From Kuschelorhynchus macadamiae (taxonomy: Eukaryota; Arthropoda; Insecta; Coleoptera; Curculionidae), in the NCBI GenBank assembly GCA_030620095.1, contig JAUTXW010002447.1, positions 186,001 to 250,000 on the forward strand: 64,000 bases of DNA, given 5' to 3'. Position 1 is the stretch's first letter, and each line of letters starts with the position of its first letter. The translations under genes were made by a program, and so were the position numbers. Below are positions 41,891 through 53,019 of this stretch, one piece after another. Below the pieces are notes generated by a model. It worked only from the letters and a program-made list of their open reading frames with translations. It was not told the origin of the DNA and did no database searches.

Positions 41891-43547
41891 TACACTGTGG
41901 TCCAAATTAAATTGGAACCTTTTTTAAGTTCTATTAATTTTTTAATATTTTAAATATTTTTGGATATGTTTTAGTTGAATTATTTCTCAGTTACTTGTAA
42001 AATCTCGACTTATTTTTAGTTGTTGCAAAAATCAGGTTATTCCAATATTTCTACGATTCCATTTTAAAATGATTCATTGGTTTTCGGATAAAGACCAGCA
42101 ACTTGAAGATTTAGATAAATTATTTTATTATAAACAGTAGATAACATCAATAATTTATAAAAACTGATGGTGGATATGACCACCTTGATTTTCTACAACA
42201 GCTTGTAGCTTTCGGCGTCATAATCCGATAGAATTTGTTAATACTTCTTGGTTAAGATTTTGCCAGCACATTATTATTCTTTCTTTTAATTCCTGAACAG
42301 TGTTAACCACCACATCTTCGTAAACCATTCCTTCCAGAACACTCCATACTGTATAATCCACTGGTTGTCGAAGAATGAATATTTTTTCATCAGTACACCA
42401 TATTTTTTCGATATTTCGTCGGCACCTGAATCTTAGTAATAAAAGTGCACATCTTTCAACACGTTTTTGCTTTACGTCCTACTTCCTACTGAACTTCTAC
42501 TAATTCTCGTTGTTTTAGATATTTTTCGACACCTTACCGAAACATAAGCTGGGGCATTTTGAATAATGTTTCTCACTTGTTCAATGTTGGCAAGGCTTCT
42601 GGTGGATCTTTTCCTGCCACGTCCAGGCTTTACCCGCACAGAACCATTAGTTAAGCGCAAATGCTTTAAAAAGTAAGTAATTGTACTAAGCTTCCAATTT
42701 TTTCGTGGCAACATAGCCTCTAACTCTTTATCTCCATAATTAAATGTTTCTCTAAGGGATTTTATCAACAATTTATCATCTAAACCAAGAACGGGCATTA
42801 TTACAACTTATAAAGACCACAAGAATAATATTTCAAAATCTTAAAGAAACTGTCAACATTCACTGTCAATCTGTTTTCTTTTGTTTGAAATTTAATCAAG
42901 GCTCCCTCGATTTTTAGTTGGACTTTTGTACCACACAGTTCAATATGTTAATGGTTAAAAAGACATCACGCAATATCTAAAACAACGAGAATTAGTAGAA
43001 ATTCAGTAAGAAGAATAATAAATAATAAAGAATGATATAAAAAAATTAATAAAGAATGATTTAAAACGAAAACCTTTTAAAAAGGTTGTCGTTGATGTTA
43101 TTTACTTTTCATAATTAAATAATTTAAAGTTCAATTTTCTGGAGTCTAATAAATTAAAAATGTATTATTATTTAATAATTCCTGTTTTTTGCTCTTCTTT
43201 TTGACATTCTTGAAATTTCAGAACACCTACCTAATTCAGCAAATACAATTTTTTTAGCTCATTAAATAACTCTCGCATGCAACTTAAATTAAAAAATTAA
43301 CTCTTAAAAAATTTAATTCAATCAAAATCTTCAAGTTGCTGGTCATTATCCGCAAACCAATGAACCATTTTAACATGAAATCGTAGAAATATTGCAATCA
43401 CCCGATTTCTGCAACGACTTTAAAATCAACGTTTTAGAAAAATTCGATTTTTTTGCGCACCCTGTACAAAGAAATAAGTGGAGAAATCAGAGTTAACTCA
43501 AAAATGATTCAACTAAAACATATCCATTTAATTTCGACCACAATGTA
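41891..43547 (-). mobile_element. Tc1-like element with ~220-bp inverted repeats
   Basis: Left end TACACTGTGGTCCAAATTAA, right end inverted TACATTGTGGTCGAAATTAA. Arms 41891-42115 and 43325-43547 share CCAGCAACTTGAAGATTT / AAATCTTCAAGTTGCTGG and GATTCATTGGTTTTCGGATA. It shares its left TA with the mariner-like element next to it. The transposase inside runs on the minus strand and has a large deletion. Confidence 0.87.
42155..42798 (-). pseudogene. Tc1-type transposase with catalytic core deleted
   Basis: An N-terminal frame of 108 codons (42798-42472) reads MPVLGLDDKLLIKSLRETFN, WKLSTITYFLKHLRLTNGSV, PGRGRKRSTRS (AT-hook-like GRGR) and a second helix block. After a frameshift the sequence continues VERCALLLLRF and IWCTDEKIFILRQPVDYTVW: the first catalytic Asp (TDE) is joined directly to a segment normally found after the third residue (VWSVLEGMVYEDV), then NTVQELKERIIMCWQNL and RRKLQAVVENQGGHIHHQFL-stop. 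Two of the three catalytic residues are therefore missing. Confidence 0.82.
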
Positions 43548-43562
43548 TTGTTGGTTTTACTG

Positions 43563-43680
43563 AACACAGTGTTCAGATCTCGTGGAGTAAATATCCCTGA
43601 AGATGGGCAGTGCAACCGAAGGCGAAACGTCGGATAGTAATTCCAATTTGACACGGTCTAATCCCAAGGACCATGATTTA
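43563..43680 (+). mobile_element. Penelope-like terminal block with hammerhead-like core
   Basis: CACAGTGTTCAGATCTCGTG, then CTGAAGA at 43597-43603, GCAACCGAAGGCGAAACGTC ending at 43631, and AATTCCAATTTGACACGG. No coding part is attached. It begins where the non-LTR remnant ends. Confidence 0.65.
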
Positions 43681-44374
43681 TTAATTGTTTTTTATGTTAA
43701 AAATTATTATTTTTTTCATTTTAATAGTATTCCTTGTAGTTCTCTTTGTATTATGAATATTTTCTTATTATTTTTAGTATAGTATTTCCCCTGTAATAAA
43801 CTATTATAGTTGGTTGCAACTCAATTTTCTAGTAGGGAACGGGGCGGGGCAGTGCCCTCTTTTGACTACTCCGTCCGGCACCCAGGCATAAGAATAACCA
43901 CAAGTTTTGTGCTACTACAGATCATTAATATATGAATTTTGGCAAGCACAATGCACTATACTTAAATATTAAACATATATCGAGAATGAAAACTATCTTT
44001 CTAGGAATCAGATTATAACGGGTCAGTTTGTTCTATTTTCAGTGATCCGTCTGCTATTATAAAATCGACAATAATAGTTTTTGACATGTTTTGTAGTGGA
44101 CCCAAAATAAACTCCTCAATATTTGAAATGAATGGTGATTGTTTAGTCTAACTTTTGGCAAATAAGTTAATTCCTACTGAGTTGGCCAAGAAAAAGATGG
44201 TTTCTTTCAATTTTTAGTCCTTGCTTCAAATTGATTTATCTATTCTAAAAAAAACGATTTTTTCGGATGCGGATTTTAATATAAATTTATTTTTTTGAAT
44301 TCTTAGACTTCTTAAATTATTAAACCTTATTATTAGCTGAACTATAAATAACCAATAAACCTGTATATAAGAAA

Positions 44375-44700
44375 TCATGGTTTTTAGAATTAGACCGTGT
44401 CCATCCGACGTTTCGCCTTTGATTGCAAAAGACATTTTCGGGGATCTTTACTCTACGAGATCTAAACGCTGGACAAGTTCGGAAAGATTCAGGCGGGCTT
44501 TTAGACCCTACTTGTGTGACCCCCCAGCAGATTAAACAGTTTGTTTCTTTTTAATACATCGTTCATGTTCCTTAAGTCTAACTGATATTGAGCATCCTGT
44601 TTCTGCCACATACACTTCTTCACAGGAGCAAGGAGCTTTATGTACACCTTCTATCTGAAAAGGAACAATATCTTTTGATTTGATTTGATAACTGTATCCC
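44375..44700 (-). pseudogene. Penelope-like GIY-YIG fragment plus terminal block
   Basis: The minus strand reads VPFQIEGVHKAPCSCEEVYV, AETGCSISVRLKEHERCIKK, then KQTV-stop; the Gly of the usual VGET is Ala and the Arg of TGRS is Cys. The block with GAAAATG and GCGAAACGTCGGATG follows toward 44400; its CTGAAGA is changed to CCGAAAA. A truncated, mutated copy. Confidence 0.7.
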
Positions 44701-45403
44701 AAAAGGGGTTGATCTTAATGGATGAATAGATTGGATCCTTTCCTTGGACAGATACAAAATACATTCTAATTTTTTCACACTTTTAAAAATGTTTACTGGC
44801 GTATCAGTTACTAGATTTGCTCTTACGAACGCTCGTTTTCTAAAAAGGTTCAAGTTAAATCAAAACTAAGGAGTACTATGTCACATAAGAGACTAGATTC
44901 ACTTATCTTTTCAGTTATTAAACAGGTCAAAATTAGATTACGATAATGTAATATAGGCGAGTTTAAAGTTCTGACAGTGGAACACGTCTAATGCGTTTAT
45001 AAAATATTTACGATTGAACCTTTTTTTGTTTCTTCATCTTGATCTTAAGTATTTTTGGGTATTTTTTTAGATTATTTGTTTTTTGGTTCTATAAATTATT
45101 TTATTACTTACTATATAGCGTATTTATTAAATATTTTTATTAGGGATGGGACAACTGTCTGCAAACATCAGTAGTTTGGAGCCTTAATGATTTTTATTGA
45201 TTTGATATTGTATATTGTCATTTAAAAAAGCGCCTGTTTTTTTAAGGTCTTAAAGATTTTTCATTAAAAAATGGGCTTGGCATACAAAAAGACTCCAGCG
45301 GTAAGCCTACAGCATTATAGAAAAAGAAGAGTTATTGTCTGCCATTTCTTATATATTTAATGGAAGCCCTTATGAAAAAGCCTACACACGCCTGTTCATA
45401 TAT

Positions 45404-45715
45404 CTAGAAAGGAAGTGGTTCCATATTAGATTCAATGTCCATTCTGAACTTGCTATTATAATTTCGTTGAATAAGGTGGTTCAGAAATATGAAGAGATTA
45501 TCTTGTCCATGAGGCCAAAAAACAAAAGTATCATCTACATATCTGAACCAGTCTTTTGGTTTTAGTGTAGCGGATATTAGAGCAATATCCTCAACGGATT
45601 CCATAAAGATAATCGCTACCACAGGTGATAGATGAGATCCCATAGCTGCCCCTGAAGTTTGCTCATAAAAAGTTCTTTGCAAAATGAAAAAAGTATATGT
45701 AAGACAAGCTTTCAC
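45404..45715 (-). pseudogene. Penelope-like reverse transcriptase palm fragment
   Basis: A 103-codon open frame on the minus strand reads FYEQTSGAAMGSHLSPVVAI, IFMESVEDIAL, the catalytic WFRYVDDTFVFWPHGQDNL and LFIFLNHLIQRNYNSKFRMD. GAAMGSxLSPVVA and YVDD are diagnostic of Penelope-like reverse transcriptases. It ends at both sides without the neighbouring domains; the adjoining Penelope pieces are in the opposite orientation. Confidence 0.82.
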
Positions 45716-45824
45716 TAGGTCTATTAAGTTCTTATCAAGATTATTTTGATCAAATCTGTCTGATTATAGAAATAAAGTTGATAGGATATGTCTAGTTTAT
45801 ATATGGGCAAGTCTATTGGGAGGA

Positions 45825-46370
45825 AATGGCTATTGCACTCGATATATTAAGCGTTCAAATCAAAGATATAGTAATCCAACTCCGCCAAAGGAGAATAATA
45901 AGAAGCCACCGTTAGGTAGTATTGTTCTTCCTAACGTACATGACACTACAAACAAAATATGAAAAAGAGGACGCTCAATATCAACTAGATTTAAGGAACA
46001 TGAACGATGTATTAAAAAAGAAACAACACTGGCAATATGATAAACGTAAAGGAAACCAAGGTTCTTGAATCGGTTCCAGGATGTTATAAACGAAAAATTA
46101 AAGAATCTATTAAAATATTTAAACATACAAAACTGTTCAATAGAGATACGTGTTACGGTCTACATCACACGTGGAAACCGATCTGAACATAGGGCCACGG
46201 TTCGGCGAGCACAAGTCGGGTATAAAAGCCGGCCTGAATATCTCCTAGCTAGTTTAATGTACAGGTCTTGTGGAGTAAAGATCCTTGAAGATGTCTCGTG
46301 CAATCGAAGGCGAAACGTTGGATGGTAATTCCAATTTGCCACGGTTTAATCCCAAGAGTTCGTTCTAAAC
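45825..46370 (+). pseudogene. Penelope-like 3' half: linker, GIY-YIG remnant and terminal block
   Basis: In slightly shifting frames the plus strand reads NGYCTRYIKRSNQRYSNPTP, PKENNKKPPLGSIVLPNV, then GRSISTRFKEHERCIKKET (GIY-YIG part, its first half deleted), VKETKVLESVPGCYKRKIKE, SIKIFKHTKLFNRDTCYGLH and HTWKPI. At 46284-46324 follows TTGAAGATG with GGCGAAACGTTGG, then AATTCCAATTTG. This is the clearest piece showing that the block lies directly downstream of the coding region. Confidence 0.75.
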
Positions 46371-46719
46371 CTGAATATATTTTATATTTTTGTATATCGA
46401 AAATTGTATGTACTTTGATTTTTGTATATACCCTGCTAAAATGTATAATTATTAGAGATATTGAGGAAAAACGTCTGCAAAGCACCTCCTGATCAAAATC
46501 TTTAATGGCTACTGTAATAAGTAAGTTAACAGCAATAATAAAAATACTCTATTGCCCCCTCCTTTTTAGCAATTACTTAAACAAAAAACTAAGTCTCCCT
46601 GCTTAGTATGAAAAAAATGTTAGAGAATGGTTTAGATGCTACTTAGTGAGTCAAGTAAAAAAAAACAATCTATATTATTACCCAAATTAGCTCGTTTTGT
46701 AATACATTTTTTATAAACA

Positions 46720-47835
46720 AATTAGTTTTTATGCAAGATAGAAAACTTTTTAAATGCAGAAAAATTAATAAGTAACAAACAACACGGTTTCAGAAAAAAT
46801 TGCTTCACTTTTACAGCTCCTTTTGAGCTATTAAATTTTGTTTATGAGGGCTTGGACACATCAAACTACGTTCTTGAGATTTTCTTTGACTTAACTCGAG
46901 CTTTTGATTGCTTAAACAGCTCCTTTTTACAAAAGAAATTATATGCATTGCGAGAGATATCAACAAATGGTTGGTGTCTTATTTAGAGGACCGTAAGATA
47001 AAGGTTAAGATTGGGGATGTTATGTTTATATAGACTGTGGTGTACCTAAGGGAAGCATAATTTCACCGCTACTATTTACGTTTTTTATAAATGATCTGGA
47101 AAATTTCTTGCCAAAAATAGAATAATTCTCTATGCAGATGACTGCACTATAGCAATTTCTGATAATAATTTTGGGAAATTGGAGAATAATGCCAATACAG
47201 TTTCGGAAAAATTTGCTCTATGATGTGAGAAAAATTGCCTTATTGTCAATTTTGTATAAAAAAGATATGCCTCGGGTTCTAAATTTGTCATTAAACTGCA
47301 AACATGTAAATAGGATTGAAAATTTTAAATTTTTAGGATTACATCTAGATCCACACATAACATGGTGCAACCACATGAACCATGTCGCAAGTAAAGCTAC
47401 TTTGCAATAAGAAACCTAAAAAACATTTTAGAAATAAAACTACTTTTAAATACCTATTACGCACTAGCATATAGCCATCTAAGCTATGGTATTATTTACT
47501 AGGGCCAATCAGCAGATATAAACAAAATTTTTATATTACAAAAAAGAATAATAACTAGACTCATGTCTACTTCAAACAGTATAAAATTCTCCCTCTTCCA
47601 TGTATTCAAATTCTACACTCGGTTTTATTCGTTAAAAAACAAATCACTAGATTTTCTCGTCATCTAGAACTACATAATAAGTCCTTAAGGTTTTTGTGGA
47701 AATATGTACAACCAACTACCAACAAGCCTCAGAGAAATAACTTCTTACAAAAAAATTAAGAAAAGTACAAAGAGTTATCTTCTTGAAAAAAGTTATTATA
47801 ATGTTAGAAATTACTTTTCAATTTTGCAATAATTG
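46720..47835 (+). pseudogene. Non-LTR retrotransposon reverse transcriptase, second family
   Basis: Plus-strand blocks in order: NAEKLISNKQHGFRKNCFTF, FVYEGLDTSNYVLEIFFDLT, RAFDCLNSSFLQKKLYAL, a frameshift, then a GVP-like stretch, IILYADDCTIAISDNNF (catalytic YADD at about 47130), FKFLGLHLDPHITWCNHMNH and a C-terminal tail with NKSLRFLWKYVQPTTNKPQR. This is the usual order of Jockey/CR1-type ORF2. Several stops and frameshifts. A short A-rich stretch with AATAAAAAAAAATAAG at 47934-47949 may be its 3' tail. Confidence 0.78.
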
Positions 47836-47949
47836 TTTTTTGTTAGTTAGTCTGAGTTAGAAAAAATGTCTTACGTTATCCTTTATTTTTACACTTGACG
47901 TCATATCTATTTAGACTTTTTGGCATGAAGTGAAATAAAAAAAAATAAG

Positions 47950-48799
47950 AACAGTTATTTTCATAGGTTGGTCTGCACTCGCAGAGACTAGGGACTAGAT
48001 CAGCCAGTAAAGATGGCGTTCTCCACTGTGTCCGGGAAAAAACCGTGGCTCACTCTGTATTTCAGAAAATTCACATTCCGTTGGCATAACTTTCTATTTG
48101 AAGTCAAAGTTTAAACGCCTATAAATGCCAGCCTGCCCCATTCGCATTATTTTATGCTTATTATATGATCTCCGAAGTCCTAAAGCTCAGTATATTGAGT
48201 ATATGCATGTTGTTTTGAGACGTTTTTACTACCGAAGCTACATAATTGTCACGTCGCCACACCCTTCGAGTGAATTGCGGCCACGAATCGCCGTTTTCCG
48301 AGTAAAATTACGTCGGTGCGTGTCATATCCACATTTGTTTAAAGATTTTTTTTTAATAACCCGAATGCAGAAAATGTGTTGCAAGAACGCACAGTGGAAC
48401 GACCATATAGTAATTCTTCGACACATGAAAAAAAAACCAACACGTAAACTCTTAATTTCATCTTTAGTTTTTCTATATTTAGATCGTTTGTTTAATCTAT
48501 TTTGGTATTTAGTAAGTGAAATATTTCGATTCTGTATACATACATTTATCTAAAGTGGTTCATTCTCAATGCGGGAGAAGTTTATCTGTAATTTTGACAT
48601 TTTTAAAGTGTTGTTGTCGTCTAAAGCAATACATCATTTAGAAAATGGGAATGTTTTATAGTTAGGTGCATGGAATAAAAGTATAAGAGTACATTTTATA
48701 TATCTACTATCTTTGCATTCTGTTTCGCTGATAAACTGAAATTTTTTAATCATTTTTGACTTTATTTAATATATCTAGTTCATCAAATATATCATAAAC
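47950..48799. other. No gene recognised
   Basis: A 142-codon frame at 48125-48553 on the plus strand has no recognisable domain, no acceptor or donor context and an unusual composition; I do not call it a gene. Confidence 0.4.
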
Positions 48800-49765
48800 T
48801 GTATCCCCTTCATTTTAACTGCGGCAACCCTATTGTTACTGCCCTCTCCTTTGTCGATTATTGTCTTCCATACTGTTGGTAGTTTTAATGATTCATCCCT
48901 TTTATTCAAATCACCTTGTTTTTCAATTTCTATGCCTTCTCGGATTATTCTGGTGTTATAATGTTTAATGTTCTATATTGGCAATCTCACTACTCCCATC
49001 GAAGATTATTTTATGGCCGGTTTCCTGATGATGTAGGAATAAAGCTGAGGTTGTTTGTTTGTTTCTGATGCTGAGTTTATACTCTTCCACTCTTGCTGAT
49101 ATTCGCCTGTTAGTTTGCCCCACGTACATCTTTTCACAGACCTGGCACAGAAGTGGTTTTTCAGTTTGATTTTATCTTTTGGGTTTCCAAGTAGTTTACC
49201 TATAGTTGTTTGTGGCTTGTGTGTTGTTTGTATGTTGTGTTTCCTAAGAATTCTTCCGATTCTGTCTGTTGTGCCTTTTCCATATGGTAAGACTACTTGT
49301 TGCTTTCCCGGTTCATAATTTTTGTTGTTTGTTGTTCGGGGACCTTGTGCATTAATAGCTTTCTCTATGGTGCGATTTGTGTAGCCATTTTTCTATAAAG
49401 CACTGGAAATTTCCCTAGGTTTGTTTTGTCTCGTCTGTGTTTCAGTTAATCGCATGGATCTGGATATTAGGGTATTTGCCACAGCTTGAATTTGTGCTGG
49501 GTGATGATGTAATTTTGCATTTAAATATCTGTCTGTATGTGTTGGTTTTCTGTACACGGTGTATTCGATATGTCCGTTATGCAGTTTTGTGACCAGAACA
49601 TCTAAAAATGGTAGTTTGTTGTTTCTCTCTAACTGTAGAGTTAATTGTATTCTGGGGTGGATTGAATTTACGTGAGTCAGACATTTATCGAGCTCTGGAT
49701 GACCATGTTGCCATATAATAAATATGTCATTCACATAACGAATCCATAATTTTTCACTAGTGAGC
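48800..49765 (-). pseudogene. Penelope-like element, RT C-terminal part through GIY-YIG nuclease
   Basis: From 49765 on the minus strand: LWIRYVNDIFIIWQHGHPEL (YVDD box with the first Asp changed to Asn), THVNSIHPRIQLTLQLERNN, KLPFLDVLVTKLHNGHIEYT, VYRKPTHTDRYLNAKLHHHP, then the linker NGYTNRTIEKAINA, QQVVLPYGKGTTDRIGRILR, and, after a frameshift, CQVCEKMYVGQTNRRISARV and HHQETGHKIIFDG of the GIY-YIG nuclease. It is the longest Penelope-like piece in the window and a different subfamily from the copies at 36-46 kb. Frameshifts and the YVND change make it inactive. Confidence 0.85.
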
Positions 49766-50809
49766 GTTAAATTTCACTAGACCGCCATTTTGTTTTGCCA
49801 TATTAGATTTTACCAAAATGTTACCAGATCATTCCTATATGACCCTTAATTTTTGACGCGCTATGCCGCAAACAGACTGATCGACGGAATTGAGATAACA
49901 TGTTTTTCGGCATCGAAGGACCCCGGAACGTAAAAAGCTCGGAGGGTGATTTTTTCACGAATACTATACTTCCATTTTACAAGGGAAATAAAAAATGGTT
50001 CATAACCGGTTTATTTAAATACATAACGCGACTGGGGCACTCCCTTTATAAAATCATGAGCTATATTAACAACATACTCATTAAAAATATCCGAGTTTTC
50101 TTGTTTTGCTCTGAATGACTTTTTATTAGTTGTCACATGCATATGACAGAATTGTTCAACTTGTTAGTTATCATTTGCTTTGATCTTGGTATCACAAATT
50201 GTCTACTTATACTGGATTTTACATTATTTATATTTTTCTTTAACTGAGCATTGCCCCTTCCGATCCCATAAAAGATAAAGGTTCTCTCTCATCCTTTAGT
50301 TCATTAGAAAAGACATGAAAAGAAATGTCCAACACTTGCCAATACTCGACCCACTGTGCGACGCCTAGAACGCGACGAATTTTTACCGGGAACGGACCAA
50401 ATGGCAACCTGTGGGCGAAAATCGTGCCGGCAATTCTTTGCCGCTCGATTTTGCAGAGGTGTGAAGTGAAAGACTTATTTCGATTTATTATCATGTAGTA
50501 CGTACAGTGCAAACGCTCTCTGTCCTGTACGGCTCGGGTAACTGATGGCCCGAGACAAGCAATCTCACAACCCGGATGAAGTACATATTCACGTGTATTA
50601 GAATAATAAATTACCATTATTTATTGGGCTTCAAAAGCGTGCCCCACTTGCCCACACTTTCTTAGTTATAGGGCATAATTTCTTCCATATTCTTTGTTCC
50701 TGCATTATTTCAGTCAATGTCACTCACATAGGAGAGAACAAAATATAGCTATAGACTACTGAGATGACTAGTGATTATTATTATTATTATTTCCCGGGAA
50801 TTATGCAAA
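49766..50809. other. No gene recognised
   Basis: 50340-50600 is less AT-rich and has open frames on both strands, none with a recognisable domain. Confidence 0.4.
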
Positions 50810-52740
50810 TACACTGGCCCACAAAAAAAGTGGCAAGCCTAAAATTTGTATCAATTTCAACCCTTAATAATTTTTGAATGGATTCTTAGATTCTGTTAAT
50901 TTTTTTTTGCAATTTATTTCGATACCTTTTCGCAATGATTCTGTGATATAAATTTAAACTTCGGAATAATAGTGGATAATATACAGGGTCAAACGCAATT
51001 TTGTGTTTTTTCACCAATTTTTGAGACGCTCTATAGAATGACCTGGCTTAAATATCACTATCGTCTATGAGTCATTTTGTTGCCTGTTTCTTTAGCAACA
51101 TTTTGTTTTTTGAATGTAATTTCCCTTACACTAAATAAAAATTGAATTTTAAAAGCGTAGAGTGCTTTGAAATTTATAATGTCTTTGAAATGTCAAGCCT
51201 TGAAAAGACTTTCTGTAAGTTTGGAAGCGTTGTTTTCATTAGTAATGGCACGACAAATTGGTCCAGAGCAAGTTGCTCAGATTGTAGCATGAGTAAATGA
51301 TGGAAGGAGCGTTGCGCACGCCGCACGAATAGTGGGTGTTCCAGAAACCACGGCTAGAAGGGCAAGGAACAGGTTTCTAGAAACTGGGCAGTTTGTGAGA
51401 AAAATAGGATCGGGTCGTCAGAGTTACATCAAACTTAGACGACAGGTTTGTTACCCTGCAGACCTTTAGGAGGCCTTTTCAGAATGCCGTGATTGTGGAG
51501 ACATTTACTTGAGAATTGTAATAAAAATGTATGTGATGAGACAGTGCGTCGTCGGCTTAAAGTCAAGAGTACTAGCAAATGGTCCAAGATTGCTACCAGA
51601 ACATCGTTTATCTCGACTTAATTTTGCACATGAAAAAAATCAGTGGAACGTACGACAGTGGTCCCAAGTATTATTTTCCGACGAGTCACGGTTTTGCTTA
51701 CATTCTTCCGATGGACGTCAACGAGTTTGGAGGCAGGAAGGTCAAAGGTACGCGAGGGTATATTTGTAGAAAAGCAACCTTTTGGAGGGGGTTCTGTGAT
51801 GGTATGGGCTGGGATTTCCCACGCAGCGCGCACAAAACTTTGCATATTACCAAGAAATTCGCTCAATGGCGAGCGAGCGATATTGATGTACTGGCTGAAC
51901 ACGTCGTACCGTTTGCTCATTTCATAGGGCAGGAGTTCCTTTTTATGCATGATAATGCCAGACCTCACACTGCTCGTATTGTGAGGCAATATTTGGACGA
52001 AGTGAGCATACATCTTTTGCCGTGGCCAGCTAGGAGCCCGGATTTAAATCCGATTGAGCATGTTTAGGATCAGCTTGGTAAGCGTGTTCGTAGTCGTCCA
52101 CATATACCCGCCAATTTAGAAGAACTTGGAGAAGCACTGGTTCAAGAATGCGATCACATCTCCCAAAATTCAATTGCACGACTGATTGAAAGCATGCCAA
52201 AGCATTTACAAAGTGTAATAAGGGCCAGAGGGGGAAACACTCGTTATTAATTTATGTTCTTGTTTATAAAACGTTATTAATTTAAGTTCTTGTTTATAAA
52301 ATTTAAATTAAAAGTTTCTTTATTGCTTAAAATAAATGTTGTGTATAGATAAGCAGTCTTTTTGTGTTTTTATTTAGTAAAAACAGCACTTTACATATAG
52401 GGCTGCATTTTCTCTAAAAAAAAGATAAAACGATCATTTAAAAAACAAGATGATTCTAAAGAAACAGGCAACAAAATGACTCATAGACGATAGTGATGTT
52501 TAAGCTAGGTCATTCTATAGAGCGTCTCAAAAATTGGTCAAAAAACACAAGTTTGCGTTTGACCCTGTATATTATCCATTATTATTCCGAAGTTTAAACT
52601 TATATCACAAAATCATTGTGAAAAGGAATCGAAATAAATTGCAAAAAAAATTTAAAAAATCTAAGAATCCATTCAAAAATTATTAAGGGTTGAAATTGAT
52701 ACAAATTTTAGGCTTGCCACTTTTTTTTGCGGCCAGTTTA
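50810..52740 (+). mobile_element. Tc1-like element (1.93 kb), ~290-bp inverted repeats
   Basis: Left end TACACTGGCCCACAAAAAAA then GTGGCAAGCC, right end inverted TAAACTGGCCGCAAAAAAAA then GTGGCAAGCC. Arms 50810-51098 and 52452-52740 match closely through CCTGTTTCTTTAG / CTAAAGAAACAGG. Each arm holds an inner box (TACAGGGTCAAACGCAA at 50982 and its complement near 52560). Flanked by TA. Confidence 0.92.
51245..52250 (+). pseudogene. Tc1-type DD34E transposase with few disruptions
   Basis: From ATG 51245: MARQIGPEQVAQIVA, a TGA where Trp is usual, VNDGRSVAHAARIVGVPETT, ARRARNRFLETGQFVRK, a damaged stretch at 51430-51540, then VNGP-like ANGPRLLPEHRLSRLNFAHE, first Asp in VLFSDESRFCLHSSDGRQRV, a frameshift near 51760, second Asp in LFMHDNARPHTARIVRQYLD, and WPARSPDLNPIEHV with the catalytic Glu. 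I count 34 residues between the second Asp and the Glu, so DD34E. The protein ends SMPKHLQSVIRARGGNTRY-stop at 52250. All three catalytic residues survive but in different frames. Confidence 0.88.
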
Positions 52741-53019
52741 ATTTCTCTTCATGGAGAACAATTAATTGACTAGCAATATTATTTTACCTTTAAATCAAGA
52801 ATTCATAATTCTTGAGTATAGATCGTCTCCAACTGTAAATTGGTCTTTACCCGGAATACACAGATTACACAGTTTGAATATGTAAATAGTTATTTGACAA
52901 TAATTTCATGCATAAACCAAAGGTCCACAATTTTATCTACAAATAAAAATATAAAGATATAAACTGTGTTACAGTAGACACTCTATATACAAAAAGACCA
53001 AAATGTCAACCGAAATTTC

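Larger units (their letters stand above)
39694..41892 (+). mobile_element. Near full-length mariner-like element, ~620-bp inverted repeats
   Basis: Left end TACAGGGTGTTCCAGCGAGG; right end, inverted, TACAGGCTGTTCCAGCGAGG. The arms, 39694-40322 and 41274-41892, are almost identical and extend through the presumed promoter into the transposase gene, so the right arm carries an inverted copy of its first about 60 codons. It is inserted at TA in a reverse transcriptase gene. The high identity of the arms suggests fairly recent activity or gene conversion. A 1.03-kb deletion derivative sits at 29282-30314. Confidence 0.92.

Noticed and set aside
48125..48553. 142-codon open frame on plus strand
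   Set aside because: No domain, no splice context, poly-T/Lys low-complexity stretches; likely random.
50240..50617. 125-codon frame on minus strand in a GC-richer patch
   Set aside because: No recognisable motif and no related piece in the window.
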